64,000 bases of DNA from an uncultured Pelagibacteraceae bacterium (lineage in GTDB: Bacteria; Pseudomonadota; Alphaproteobacteria; Pelagibacterales; Pelagibacteraceae), in NCBI GenBank assembly GCA_902555665.1, contig CACDTF010000003.1, forward strand, positions 1 to 64,000. The letters are read 5' to 3'. The notes beneath the pieces are model-generated. The model did not search any database and had not been told where the DNA came from. It saw nothing but the letters and a program-made list of their open reading frames with translations. Within the stretch, counting starts at the first letter, position 1. Every line of letters begins with the position of its first letter. Below, piece after piece: positions 45,144-55,121 of the stretch. Both the position numbers and the translations under genes were made by a program.

Positions 45144-46334
45144 TTAGCTTCTCTCAATACACATAGCTATTCCCATACCACCGCCAATGCAGAGTGCCGC
45201 ACAACCTTTTTTTTTATCTTGCTTAATCATTTCATGGACAAGTGTAACCAAAATTCTTGCCCCAGAAGCTCCAATTGGATGACCTAAGGCAATTGCTCCT
45301 CCATTAACATTAACTTTTTGTTCAGGAATTTTTAATTCTTCAATTACCGCAATACTTTGTGCTGCAAAGGCTTCATTAATTTCAAATAAGTCTACTTCAT
45401 CTATTTTCCAATTTGCTTTAGATAAAGCTTCTTGAATTGAGGGTATAGGTCCCAATCCCATTAATGAAGGCTCAACCCCACAAGTAGCCCAAGATACAAT
45501 TTTAACCAATGGCACTAATGATTTTTTTTCTGCTTGTTTTCTAGACATTAAAACCAAGGCCGCAGCACCATCATTTATACCTGAGGAATTTCCAGGTGTT
45601 ACAGTCCCATTTTCTTTGAATACTGTTTTTAATTTTTTTAAATCATCTATACTTAAATTTTCTCTAGGATGTTCATCTTTTTCAAAAATAAATTTTTTAT
45701 CACCATCTTCAATTTGTAATTTAATCAGCTCATCCTGAAATTTATTTTCACTATATGCTTTTTGTGTTTTTTTCTGAGAATTTAAAGAAAAATTATCTTG
45801 TTCATCTCTTGAAATTTTATATTTATCGGCAACATTCTCAGCTGTGACACCCATATGATAATCATTAAATGAATCTAGCAGACCATCTTTTATCATTGTA
45901 TCTATTAATTTATTTTCAAAAAATTTTTTATCTTCTCTATAATAAATTGCATGAGTTGCTCTAGACATATTTTCTTGACCACCTGCAATTACAATTTGGT
46001 TTTCTCCTAACTTAATTGATTGATATCCCGATACAACAGATCTTAATCCAGATCCACAAACTTGATTAACAATGTGAGCAGGTTTTGAAACTGGTACTCC
46101 GGCACCAATTGAAGCTTGCCTAGCGGGATTTTGACCAAGCCCAGAGGTTAAAACGTGCCCCATAATCACCTCATCGATCTCCTCCTCTATATCTAATTTT
46201 GATTTATAAATTACTTCTTTAATTACTATTGAACCTAATTTTGATGCGCTGAGATTTTTTAACGAACCTTTATATCTTCCAATTGGGGTTCTTAGTGCTG
46301 AAGTAATTACAACATCTTTAGAGTTTTTGCTCAT
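45144..46334 (-). CDS. Acetyl-CoA C-acetyltransferase (thiolase)
   Basis: 'QVCGSGLRSVVSGYQSI', 'GGQENMSRATHAI', 'NVNGGAIALGHPIGASGARILVTLVHEM', 'ALCIGGGMGIAM'. Confidence 0.94.
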   Translation of the reverse strand: MSKNSKDVVITSALRTPIGRYKGSLKNLSASKLGSIVIKEVIYKSKLDIEEEIDEVIMGHVLTSGLGQNPARQASIGAGVPVSKPAHIVNQVCGSGLRSVVSGYQSIKLGENQIVIAGGQENMSRATHAIYYREDKKFFENKLIDTMIKDGLLDSFNDYHMGVTAENVADKYKISRDEQDNFSLNSQKKTQKAYSENKFQDELIKLQIEDGDKKFIFEKDEHPRENLSIDDLKKLKTVFKENGTVTPGNSSGINDGAAALVLMSRKQAEKKSLVPLVKIVSWATCGVEPSLMGLGPIPSIQEALSKANWKIDEVDLFEINEAFAAQSIAVIEELKIPEQKVNVNGGAIALGHPIGASGARILVTLVHEMIKQDKKKGCAALCIGGGMGIAMCIERS

Positions 46335-46407
46335 AAAGTAATTAACATAATATTTTATAAGTTAAATTACATCAAAAACTTTGATATATGGAATATATTA
46401 TTTAAAT

Positions 46408-46484
46408 GGACCGCTGGCCAAATTGGATAAGGCGCTCGGCTACGAACCGGGAGACTCCAGATTCGAGTTCTGGGCGGTCCACCA
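46408..46484 (+). tRNA. tRNA-Arg (anticodon ACG), CCA encoded
   Basis: GGACCGC acceptor pairs GCGGTCC-A-CCA; anticodon loop CTACGAA; T-arm CCAGATTCGAGTTCTGG. Confidence 0.96.
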
Positions 46485-46492
46485 ATAAGGAA

Positions 46493-46597
46493 ATGGAAAT
46501 GTTTAATTGGCTTTTAAAAGCATCTTTACAAAAATCAGTAATTTATTTTTTTATAATTATTTTTATTATTTTATTAATTTTAACTTTTGTATTATAA
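46493..46597 (+). CDS. Possible 34-aa single-TM membrane peptide downstream of tRNA-Arg
   Basis: MEMFNWLLKASLQKSVIYFFIIIFIILLILTFVL; listed ORF 46406 runs through the tRNA and cannot be the true start. Confidence 0.4.
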   Translation: MEMFNWLLKASLQKSVIYFFIIIFIILLILTFVL

Positions 46598-46603
46598 AAA
46601 ATA

Positions 46604-47029
46604 ATGAGCAAAGAATTTGAGCAAATAAGTATTAAACCTGGATTTATGAAACACAATGGGGGTGTTTTATTTAGAACTATTTCAGAGACTGAATACGAAT
46701 TTAAATCTATAATTAGTGAAAACCATTTAAATGCTGCAGGAATAACTCACGGAGGCTATTTATCCGCATTAATAGATGCAGGAGCAGGAACAGCTGCACA
46801 TAGAGCTGCAGGAAATGCTCCATGTGTAACTGTCTCTTTAGATATAAAATTTATAGGCGCTTCAAAAGTTGGGGATGAAATTATTGGACATACAAAAATT
46901 TTAAAAAAAACGAATACACTTGTGTTTTTATTTTGCGAGCTAAAGTGTAATGATAAAATAATTACTTCTGCATCTGGAGTATGGAAAATTATTAAAATAA
47001 AGCCTTCCAATTTAGGACCTGGTGGGTAA
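46604..47029 (+). CDS. PaaI-family thioesterase (hotdog fold)
   Basis: 'HLNAAGITHGGYLSALIDAGAGTAAH...CVTVSLDIKFIGASKVGD'. Confidence 0.88.
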   Translation: MSKEFEQISIKPGFMKHNGGVLFRTISETEYEFKSIISENHLNAAGITHGGYLSALIDAGAGTAAHRAAGNAPCVTVSLDIKFIGASKVGDEIIGHTKILKKTNTLVFLFCELKCNDKIITSASGVWKIIKIKPSNLGPGG

Positions 47030-47031
47030 TT

Positions 47032-49353
47032 TTACTCTTTTCTTTTTAAGTTAAAGTAGCCAAATACCACTAATAATAATATTGCTATAGGATAAACAAC
47101 ATTTTTTGATGGTCTATCTGAATTTTCAATTTTAAATTCACTTATATAGTCTCCCATTTCAAAACCATTTCTTTTTGCTTGTCCATTCCATTTCAAATTA
47201 TCAACAACAAGTTTGTCATTTTGTTTCAATAATGTAATTCCATAGTCCTCTAAAGTAAATTTATCCTCAAAAGTATTTTTTGATATCACAAATAATTTGT
47301 ATCTTTCACCATATAAACTGGGCCTTGTTATTTTAATTTGAATTTCTTTTGTTGAGTCTAATTTTATTGAATTAATTTTAGTAATATCTTCATAATTATA
47401 TTTTGGATAAAATTTATTTAAAGCAAAATCAGGTGACAACAAAGAAATAGAGATAACTAAAAAAATAATTATTTCATACCATTTAAGTTTATTAAAAAAC
47501 CAGCCTTGAGTAGCTGCAGTAAAAACTAAAATCCCAATTAAAGAAGTAATAATTACAATCAACCCATGCCAAATGTTTTCAATGCCAATAAGTAAAAGTT
47601 CATGGTTAAATAAAAATACAATTGGTAAAATTCCTGTTCTTAAACTGTACCAAAAAGCTTGCACCCCTGTTCTTAAAGGATCTCCACCAGATATCCCTGC
47701 GGCTGCATAAGAGGCAAGTCCGACAGGTGGTGTTACATCAGCCATTAAACCAAAATAAAATACAAATAAATGAACTGCAATTAACGGAAAAATAAAGCCT
47801 GAGGCATTTCCAACATCTACTAAAACAGTCGCCATTAAAGAAGCAACAACAACATAATTTGCAGTTGTAGGTAAACCCATTCCTAAAAGTAAACATAGAA
47901 TGATTGTTAAAAACAATAAAATAGTAACATTATCCTTGGCTATGGACTCTATAACTATTATTAAATTAGTACTTAAACCTGTAGATCCAACTGCTCCAAC
48001 TATAATACCTGCAGTTGCGATTGCTATACCAACAGCAACCATATTTAAAGCACCTTTTTCAAAACCAACTATTGTTTGATTAAACCATTCTTTAAAAGCA
48101 TCTTTTTTAAAATCGTTTTTTATTAACAAATTTATTAAATTTACTAAAACCAAAGTAATTGTTGCATAAAAAATTGAATAAGAGGCGGTAAATCTTAAAT
48201 AAACCAAAGTATAAATTAAAACAAAAATTGGTATTAAAAAATGTATCCCAGATAAAAAAGTTTTTTTTAAATGAGGAACATCTGAATCATCCATTCCCTT
48301 AAGATTTAATTTTAAAGCTTCTAAATGTGAAATATAGAATAATGCTATATAAGAAATAATAGCTGGTAAGAAAGCATGTTTAACTATTTCAAAGTAAGTT
48401 ACGCCAATAAAACTTGCCATTACGAATGCTGCAGCCCCCATTACAGGTGGCATAATCTGACCATTTACTGATGAAGAAACCTCAATAGCACCGGCTTTTT
48501 CTTTTGAAAAACCAGTTTTTTTCATAATTGGAATTGTAAATGTTCCAGTCGTAACTGTATTTGCAATTGAAGATCCTGAAATTAATCCAGTCATACCTGA
48601 ACCTAATATTGCTGCCTTTGCAGGACCTCCTCGCATTTTTCCAACCATTGCAAAAGCAAGATCTAAAAAATATTTTCCACCACCAGCTGTTTCAAGCAAA
48701 GCACCAAATAAAACAAATAAGAAGATAAAATCTACCGATACCCCAATCGGAATTCCAAAAATTGCTTCTTGATCAAGCCACTGAAAGCCTACAAGTCTAT
48801 TTAAAGACAAACCACCATGGGATATTATTTCAGGTGCATACCTTCCAAAATATGAAAACAGTAAAAAACAACTAGCAATAATTACCAAAGGTAAACCAAT
48901 TGCTCTTCTGGTGGCCTCTAAAAGAATTAAAATTCCACATCCTCCTAAAATCAATTCTAAGGGAAAATTTAATGTTTCTGAAATCTTAAGATCTAAAAGA
49001 ACACCCCCTCTTTCAACCAGCTGATCGTAAAAAAAATAAATATAAAGACACGATATCGCTCCTATAAAACTGATCAAAACATCAAAAAACGAAATTTTCT
49101 TACTCTTTGAGATTGGGTAAATTAAAAAGGCTAAAGTTAAAGCAAAACCTAAATGAATTGCTCTTGCTGGCAATCCCTTAAACATTCCAAAATTTAGCAT
49201 AAATGGAAATGGTGAGGCGTACCAAAGTTGAAATAATGACCAAATAATTGCTATTGCTGAAACAATTTTCAAATGAAAACCAGTAATATTTCTAGTTGGT
49301 GATAAGTCTTCGCTTATTTTATTTTTAATTTTACTACTGATTGAGTCGCTCAT
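47032..49353 (-). CDS. TRAP transporter fused permease (TAXI type), with C-terminal extra domain
   Basis: 'GSGMTGLISGSSIANTVTTGTFTIPIMKKTGFSKEKAGAIEVSSSVNGQIMPPVMGAAAFVMASFIGV', 'LLGMGLPTTANYVVVASL'; non-TM C-terminal region resembling the DUF3394-type extension. Confidence 0.93.
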   Translation of the reverse strand: MSDSISSKIKNKISEDLSPTRNITGFHLKIVSAIAIIWSLFQLWYASPFPFMLNFGMFKGLPARAIHLGFALTLAFLIYPISKSKKISFFDVLISFIGAISCLYIYFFYDQLVERGGVLLDLKISETLNFPLELILGGCGILILLEATRRAIGLPLVIIASCFLLFSYFGRYAPEIISHGGLSLNRLVGFQWLDQEAIFGIPIGVSVDFIFLFVLFGALLETAGGGKYFLDLAFAMVGKMRGGPAKAAILGSGMTGLISGSSIANTVTTGTFTIPIMKKTGFSKEKAGAIEVSSSVNGQIMPPVMGAAAFVMASFIGVTYFEIVKHAFLPAIISYIALFYISHLEALKLNLKGMDDSDVPHLKKTFLSGIHFLIPIFVLIYTLVYLRFTASYSIFYATITLVLVNLINLLIKNDFKKDAFKEWFNQTIVGFEKGALNMVAVGIAIATAGIIVGAVGSTGLSTNLIIVIESIAKDNVTILLFLTIILCLLLGMGLPTTANYVVVASLMATVLVDVGNASGFIFPLIAVHLFVFYFGLMADVTPPVGLASYAAAGISGGDPLRTGVQAFWYSLRTGILPIVFLFNHELLLIGIENIWHGLIVIITSLIGILVFTAATQGWFFNKLKWYEIIIFLVISISLLSPDFALNKFYPKYNYEDITKINSIKLDSTKEIQIKITRPSLYGERYKLFVISKNTFEDKFTLEDYGITLLKQNDKLVVDNLKWNGQAKRNGFEMGDYISEFKIENSDRPSKNVVYPIAILLLVVFGYFNLKRKE

Positions 49354-49375
49354 TAAAATTATTCATACCATAAAA

Positions 49376-49416
49376 AAAAGGCCCGGTAAAAATTACCAGG
49401 CCTTTTTAATTAATAA
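49376..49416 (-). terminator. Rho-independent terminator/attenuator-like hairpin between TAXI binding-protein and permease genes
   Basis: Reverse strand AAAGGCCTGGTAA-TTTT-TTACCGGGCCTTT: 13-bp stem with one G-T wobble, followed by T-tract. Confidence 0.75.
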
Positions 49417-49424
49417 AAATTGGA

Positions 49425-50429
49425 TTACATTAACCCAGCTTCTTTATAGTATTTTATTGCCCCTGGATGTAATGGAGCAGATAAACCATCTTTAATCATG
49501 TTTTTCTTTTCCAAGAAACCAAATGCTGGATGTTGTTTTTTGAAATCATCAAAGTTTTCCATTACAGCTTTTGTAACTAAATAAACAAGCTCTTCAGAAA
49601 CATCTGCAGAAGTAACAACAGTAGCTTTTACACCAAAAGTTGTAGCATCTTTTTTCTGACCTGTATAAGTTCCTTTAGGTATTACTGCCTGAGCATAATA
49701 ATCTGCACCATCAATTAAACCTTGAACTTCAGAACCTGTTAAATTAATTGGAGATGCTTTAGCTGCACAAGTTGCTGCTTGTTCCATAGCACCATTTGGA
49801 AATCCAACTGAATAACCAAATGCATCTATTTTTCCGTCGCATAGCGCTTTGACTTGTTCAGAAGAAGTAAGTTCAGTTGTTGATTTAAAAAAACTATTAT
49901 CAACACCCATTGCTTTCATCAGTTCTTCCATAGTTCCTCTTTGACCTGAACCAGGATTACCGATGTTAACTACTTTTCCTTTTAATCCAGCAAAATCTTT
50001 AATTTTTGCTTTTTTTCTAGCCCAAATTTGAAAAGGCTCATTGTGAACTGAGAAAACTGCTCTCAAATTACTAAATTGTTTTCCTTCCCATTTACTAGAT
50101 CCATTAACAGCATGATACTGCCAGTCTGATTGCGCTACACCAAATTGAAATTCTCCAGCTGCTATCTGACCAATATTGTAGTTGGATCCACCAGTCGATG
50201 GAGCTGTACATCTATAAGCTTTAGCTGTACCTTTTTTTCTACCATGTTCAGCACTAATTGCTGATTTGTGAAGCATTTTACATATAGCGTTCCCTGTTTG
50301 GAAATATACTCCTGTAGGTCCGCCTGTCCCTATCGTAAAGAACTCAGCTGATTTAGCAACAGTTGTCAAAGACAATGATGCGAATAAAATCAGTAAAGCA
50401 CTTGATAGAGATGTGATTATTTTTTTCAT
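49425..50429 (-). CDS. TAXI-family TRAP transporter solute-binding protein
   Basis: Signal peptide, 'FFTIGTGGPTGVYFQTGNAICKML', 'FQFGVAQSDWQYHAVNG', 'NIGNPGSGQRGTMEELM'. Confidence 0.94.
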   Translation of the reverse strand: MKKIITSLSSALLILFASLSLTTVAKSAEFFTIGTGGPTGVYFQTGNAICKMLHKSAISAEHGRKKGTAKAYRCTAPSTGGSNYNIGQIAAGEFQFGVAQSDWQYHAVNGSSKWEGKQFSNLRAVFSVHNEPFQIWARKKAKIKDFAGLKGKVVNIGNPGSGQRGTMEELMKAMGVDNSFFKSTTELTSSEQVKALCDGKIDAFGYSVGFPNGAMEQAATCAAKASPINLTGSEVQGLIDGADYYAQAVIPKGTYTGQKKDATTFGVKATVVTSADVSEELVYLVTKAVMENFDDFKKQHPAFGFLEKKNMIKDGLSAPLHPGAIKYYKEAGLM

Positions 50430-50510
50430 TGTTTACCCCTCTATATTTATATGTCGTTATTTTTATAAGTTTATTCTAACAAAAAATAATCGTAGGTGTA
50501 CAGAGTGATT

Positions 50511-51737
50511 TTATAAGTTTTCTGACCAATTCTTTAGTTTATTAACACCTTCTACTACTTTTGGCGCAAACTTATTAATTAAATTTTCATCAATTTTTTT
50601 TGTTTCATCAATATTGTTCATAAACTCTTGTCCATCAAAATCTGTAAAACTTAACCTTGCTAACATTTTATCTGGATTAAACCCAAAATCAGAACCTGGT
50701 AATAAAGCAACACCAGTATTATTTAATATATCCTTACACATTTCTGATGAAGTTTTAAATTTGTTATTTAGAAATTCTGGCATTAAATAAAATCCTCCGT
50801 GAGGTTCATTAATCAATACCTTGTTTGATTTTAAATTTGAAAAAACATATTTACCAACTGCACTTAAAATATTTACTGATTTTGTAATATAATTTGAATG
50901 GTCATTTTCGTAAGCTATGATTGCTGCATATTGAATAGGTGCGCTCACAGCAGAAAAAGTTTCACTAGCTAATACATTGATCATATTTTTTATATTATTC
51001 AAATCATCTGGAATTATAAAATAACCAAGTCTCCATCCTCCTGCACCACACCATTTACTAAGTCCAGTACTAATAATAGTTTTTTCAGGACAATAACTTG
51101 AGATAGATTTAAAATTTTTCGAAAATGTTAATTCTGAATATATTTCATCTGATAAAATTATAAGGTTATACTTTTTGGCAATTTCTGAAATTTCTTCTAA
51201 TTTATTACAAACCTGTCCAGAAGGATTGTTTGGTGAATTTAAAAATAATAAATAATTTTTATCTTTATCTTTTGATATGATTTTCTCAATTTGTGCTCCA
51301 GTAGGAAACCAGTTGTTTTCTCTTTCTGTTTGAAGAATTTGAATTTTATTTCTTCCTAAAATAGCTTGTGGTGCATATGAAACCCAACTGGGTGTTGGCA
51401 ATATAATTTCACCATCAAAAATAACATGTAATAAAAACATTAATTCTTTAGATCCTGGTCCAATTATTACATTATTCGCTTTGTAGTTATAATTTTTCTT
51501 TTTAGATGAATATTTTGCTACAGCTTGCCTCAATTCCTCAAGACCCTGCATTGGTAAATATTTATTTTGATACGCATTATTTTTTAATTCTTCAACTACA
51601 TCTTCAGGTACTTTAAATGGAGATTGTCCAAAACCAAATTTGAAAACTTTCTTACCTTGATCTTCTAATTTTTTCGAAGTTTCATTAATTAAAAGAGTAG
51701 AAGATGGTTTTAGGTTTTTGACTAATTTTTTTAACAT
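50511..51737 (-). CDS. Aminotransferase class I/II (PLP-dependent)
   Basis: 'FGFGQSPFKVPEDVVEEL', 'LPMQGLEELRQAVAKYS', 'NSPNNPSGQV', 'ILSDEIYSELTF', 'STGLSKWCGAGGWRLGYFI'. Confidence 0.9.
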   Translation of the reverse strand: MLKKLVKNLKPSSTLLINETSKKLEDQGKKVFKFGFGQSPFKVPEDVVEELKNNAYQNKYLPMQGLEELRQAVAKYSSKKKNYNYKANNVIIGPGSKELMFLLHVIFDGEIILPTPSWVSYAPQAILGRNKIQILQTERENNWFPTGAQIEKIISKDKDKNYLLFLNSPNNPSGQVCNKLEEISEIAKKYNLIILSDEIYSELTFSKNFKSISSYCPEKTIISTGLSKWCGAGGWRLGYFIIPDDLNNIKNMINVLASETFSAVSAPIQYAAIIAYENDHSNYITKSVNILSAVGKYVFSNLKSNKVLINEPHGGFYLMPEFLNNKFKTSSEMCKDILNNTGVALLPGSDFGFNPDKMLARLSFTDFDGQEFMNNIDETKKIDENLINKFAPKVVEGVNKLKNWSENL

Positions 51738-51905
51738 TAACTTATTTTATTATTATAGGATTAAACTTATTTATGATAATCTCACTAAGTTTAAAAAGAA
51801 AATGAGAACTTTTTACCCTCCGATTCGGTCATGTTTTAGTCTATTTTTGTTCTTTAACAGTAACAATATCTGGTAGGTAAAATAAAAGAAACACAAAAGA
51901 TAGAA

Positions 51906-54386
51906 ATGACTAAAAATAACATTACAGCTGTTCTCGGTCCTACCAATACAGGCAAAACTCATCTTGCTATCGAAACCATGCTTTCTTTTGAGAGTGGCAT
52001 GATTGGATTCCCTCTTAGATTGCTTGCAAGAGAAGTATACGACAAAGTAATCAAGAAAATAAGTTTAGATAAAGTTGCACTTATAACTGGAGAAGAAAAA
52101 ATAATTCCATCTAACGCTAAATATTTTTTATGTACCGTTGAGTCTATGCCAATTGACAAAAATCTAGATTTTGTTGGCGTGGATGAGATTCAAATGTGCT
52201 CTGATCATGAAAGAGGTCATATTTTTACTGATAGACTTTTAAATATCAGGGGAGAGAAACTAACAATGCTAATGGGTTCAAGTACCATTAAAAATATTAT
52301 CTCAAAACTAGATGGAGATATTGAATTTATAAACAGAGAAAGACTATCTAAACTTACATACGCTGGACATAAGAAAATATCGAGAATTAACAGAAAGACA
52401 GCAATCATTGCATTTTCGGCTGAGGAGGTTTATGCCATTGCTGAGTTAATAAGAAGACAAAAGGGTGGTGCTGCTATTGTAATGGGATCGCTAAGTCCAA
52501 AAACAAGAAATGCTCAAGTTGAATTATATCAATCTGGTGATGTTGATTTCTTAGTTGCAACAGATGCAATTGGAATGGGAATAAATATGGATTTAGATTT
52601 TGTTTATTTTTCAAATATTAAGAAATTTGATGGAAAAAAATTAAGAAGATTAAATCTATCTGAAATAGGTCAAATAGCTGGTAGAGCTGGTCGATACCTT
52701 AACGATGGAAGTTTCGGAATTACTGGTGATTGTAAAAAAATATCTCCAGAAGAGGTAGAATTATTAGAAAATCATAAATTTGAAGAAATTAAAACTTTGT
52801 TTTGGAGAAATTCAAATCTTAATTTCAATAATCCGATTAGTTTAATTAAAAGTTTAGAAGAAAAGCCTCAGGTTGAATGGCTAAGAAAAATTCATGAATG
52901 CGAGGATGAAAAGGCACTTAAATATTTTTTAAAAGATCAAAAAATTTTAAATAGAGGATTTGATAAGAAAACTTTAATGCTCTTATGGGAATGTTGCCAA
53001 ATACCTGATTTTGTTAAAAAAACTTATGGAAATCATTTTGAGGTTATTGGAAATGTATTTAAATTTTTAACCAGCAAAAAAGGACTAATTTCTGAAGATT
53101 ATATGAGATTACAGCTAATGAAACTTGATAAATTAGATGGAAATGTAGATTCTTTGTCAAATAGAATTGCAAATGTCAGAACTTGGTCATATGTTTCGAA
53201 TAAAAATAATTGGGTAGAAAATCAAAGTTATTGGATAGAAAAAACTAAACACTTAGAAGATAGACTTTCAGACAGATTACATGAGGAACTCACTAAAACT
53301 TTTATCGACAAAAGAGCAAGTGTACTTGCTAGAGGTTTAAAACAAGATATGGAATTTAAAACTGAAATTTTACAAAACAATGACGTTAAAATTGACGATC
53401 AATTTATTGGAAAGATTAAAGGACTAAAATTAGAACTAGATCTAAAAAAAGGTGCTTTAGAAACTGATATTAAATCTTTAAAAAAAGCTGCCAGACAAAC
53501 TATTGGTCCAGAATTAGAAAAACGTGTGCAAAAAATAATTGATACAGGTTTAATTAATTTGAATGAAGATTTTAAAATTTACTGGAATGATTTTCCTATT
53601 GCCAAATTAACAACAGGTAGTGATTATTTGAATCCTAATTTTGATTTAATCGTTGATGATATTATTGAACAAGACACTAAACAAAAATTAAACGATTATA
53701 TTAACAAATGGGTGCAATCAAAAATAAACAACGTTCTTAAAAGTTTAATAGATTTAAAAAATATAAAAGAAAATAATTCATCTATTAAAGCACTGGCATA
53801 TCAACTCTATGAAAATAACGGGGTATTAAAACGAGACCAAGTTTCTGAATACTTAAAAAACCTTGAACAAAATGAAAGAAAAATTCTTAGAGACTTAGGA
53901 GTAAAGTTTGGAAGATATCATGTTTTCCTTTATCAATTAATTAAGCCAGAAGCTGTATCTTTGCGAACATTATTATGGAAAAATTTTTATCAAAAATATC
54001 ATAAATTAAAACCACCAACCTTTGGTTTAAATTTTTTAGATGATAAAGAAATAAAAAATAAAGATTTTATGCTTTTGTGTGGATTTGAAAGATTTGATAA
54101 TTTTTTTGTAAGAATTGATATTTTAGAAAGATTATTTGTATTAATAATAAATTCTAGTTCAAAAGAAAATTCTGAAATAAAATTAGTTCCAGAAATGTTA
54201 AATCTTTTAGGATGCAGTAAAGATAAATTCAAAAAATTACTTCAAAAAATGAATTATAAAATATTTGAAAAAGAAAATGAAACATTTTTTAAATATAGTC
54301 CTACTAAGAAATTTAAAAAAATTACTAGAAAGAAGATCTCAAATGAAAATCCATTTAAAATACTAAAGAATTTAAATTTAAATTAA
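51906..54386 (+). CDS. Suv3-like/helicase-related DExD/H helicase
   Basis: 'AVLGPTNTGKTHLAIETMLSFESGMIGFPLRLLAREVYDKV', 'VGVDEIQMCSDHERGHIFTDRLLNIRG', 'LVATDAIGMGINMDLDFVYFS', 'IGQIAGRAGRYLNDGSFG'. Confidence 0.92.
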   Translation: MTKNNITAVLGPTNTGKTHLAIETMLSFESGMIGFPLRLLAREVYDKVIKKISLDKVALITGEEKIIPSNAKYFLCTVESMPIDKNLDFVGVDEIQMCSDHERGHIFTDRLLNIRGEKLTMLMGSSTIKNIISKLDGDIEFINRERLSKLTYAGHKKISRINRKTAIIAFSAEEVYAIAELIRRQKGGAAIVMGSLSPKTRNAQVELYQSGDVDFLVATDAIGMGINMDLDFVYFSNIKKFDGKKLRRLNLSEIGQIAGRAGRYLNDGSFGITGDCKKISPEEVELLENHKFEEIKTLFWRNSNLNFNNPISLIKSLEEKPQVEWLRKIHECEDEKALKYFLKDQKILNRGFDKKTLMLLWECCQIPDFVKKTYGNHFEVIGNVFKFLTSKKGLISEDYMRLQLMKLDKLDGNVDSLSNRIANVRTWSYVSNKNNWVENQSYWIEKTKHLEDRLSDRLHEELTKTFIDKRASVLARGLKQDMEFKTEILQNNDVKIDDQFIGKIKGLKLELDLKKGALETDIKSLKKAARQTIGPELEKRVQKIIDTGLINLNEDFKIYWNDFPIAKLTTGSDYLNPNFDLIVDDIIEQDTKQKLNDYINKWVQSKINNVLKSLIDLKNIKENNSSIKALAYQLYENNGVLKRDQVSEYLKNLEQNERKILRDLGVKFGRYHVFLYQLIKPEAVSLRTLLWKNFYQKYHKLKPPTFGLNFLDDKEIKNKDFMLLCGFERFDNFFVRIDILERLFVLIINSSSKENSEIKLVPEMLNLLGCSKDKFKKLLQKMNYKIFEKENETFFKYSPTKKFKKITRKKISNENPFKILKNLNLN

Positions 54387-54387
54387 A

Positions 54388-54798
54388 ATGTTTTTTAAAA
54401 AAGAAGAAACAAAAAATAATAATTTTCTTACCAAAGTTTGTGCTTTATTAATTCATGCTGCTAAAATAGATGAGAATTATACTGATAAAGAGCAAGAAAT
54501 TATTAAAAAAACACTTAAAAAGCTTAGTGTAGAAGATGAAAATATTTCTAAAACAATTGAAGATGCAAAAATAATTGAGGAAAACTCAAATCAAATTTTA
54601 GATTTTACTAGAGAGGTAAAAAACTTACCTGAACAAGACAAAATTAAAATCGTAGAAGCTTTATGGTCTATCGTTTACTCAAATAATGATGCTGATATAT
54701 ACGAAACTAATTTAATGAGACGACTTGCAGGATTACTCTATATTGACAATAAAACAATGGGCGATATTAAAGAAAAAATAAAACAAAATTTAAAATGA
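54388..54798 (+). CDS. TerB-family protein
   Basis: '[30 protein letters not shown]...[29 protein letters not shown]'. Confidence 0.82.
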   Translation: MFFKKEETKNNNFLTKVCALLIHAAKIDENYTDKEQEIIKKTLKKLSVEDENISKTIEDAKIIEENSNQILDFTREVKNLPEQDKIKIVEALWSIVYSNNDADIYETNLMRRLAGLLYIDNKTMGDIKEKIKQNLK

Positions 54799-55121
54799 CA
54801 TATATCGTTAACGACAATTGTATTAAGTGCAAACTAACAGACTGTGTTGATGTCTGCCCAGTTGATTGCTTCTACGAAGGTAAAAATATGCTTGTAATTA
54901 AACCCGATGAGTGTATAGATTGTGGCGTTTGCGAGCCAGAATGTCCTGTCGATGCCATAAAAGCCGACACTGAACCTGGAAGTGAAAAATGGTTAGAGAT
55001 CAATAAAAAATATTCTGAAATCTGGCCCAACATAAGTGAAAAAAAAGATCCACCAGCGGATCACGAGAAATTTAAAAATGAGCAAAATAAGTACGAAAAA
55101 TATTTTAAAGAAAATCTTTAA
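54795..55121 (+). CDS. fdxA: Ferredoxin FdxA, 7Fe/8Fe type
   Basis: '[47 protein letters not shown]'. Confidence 0.95.
   Translation: MTYIVNDNCIKCKLTDCVDVCPVDCFYEGKNMLVIKPDECIDCGVCEPECPVDAIKADTEPGSEKWLEINKKYSEIWPNISEKKDPPADHEKFKNEQNKYEKYFKENL

Noticed and set aside
46406-46597. 63-aa ORF as listed in the track
   Set aside because: Its first ~26 codons are the tRNA-Arg gene; only the downstream part can be a peptide.
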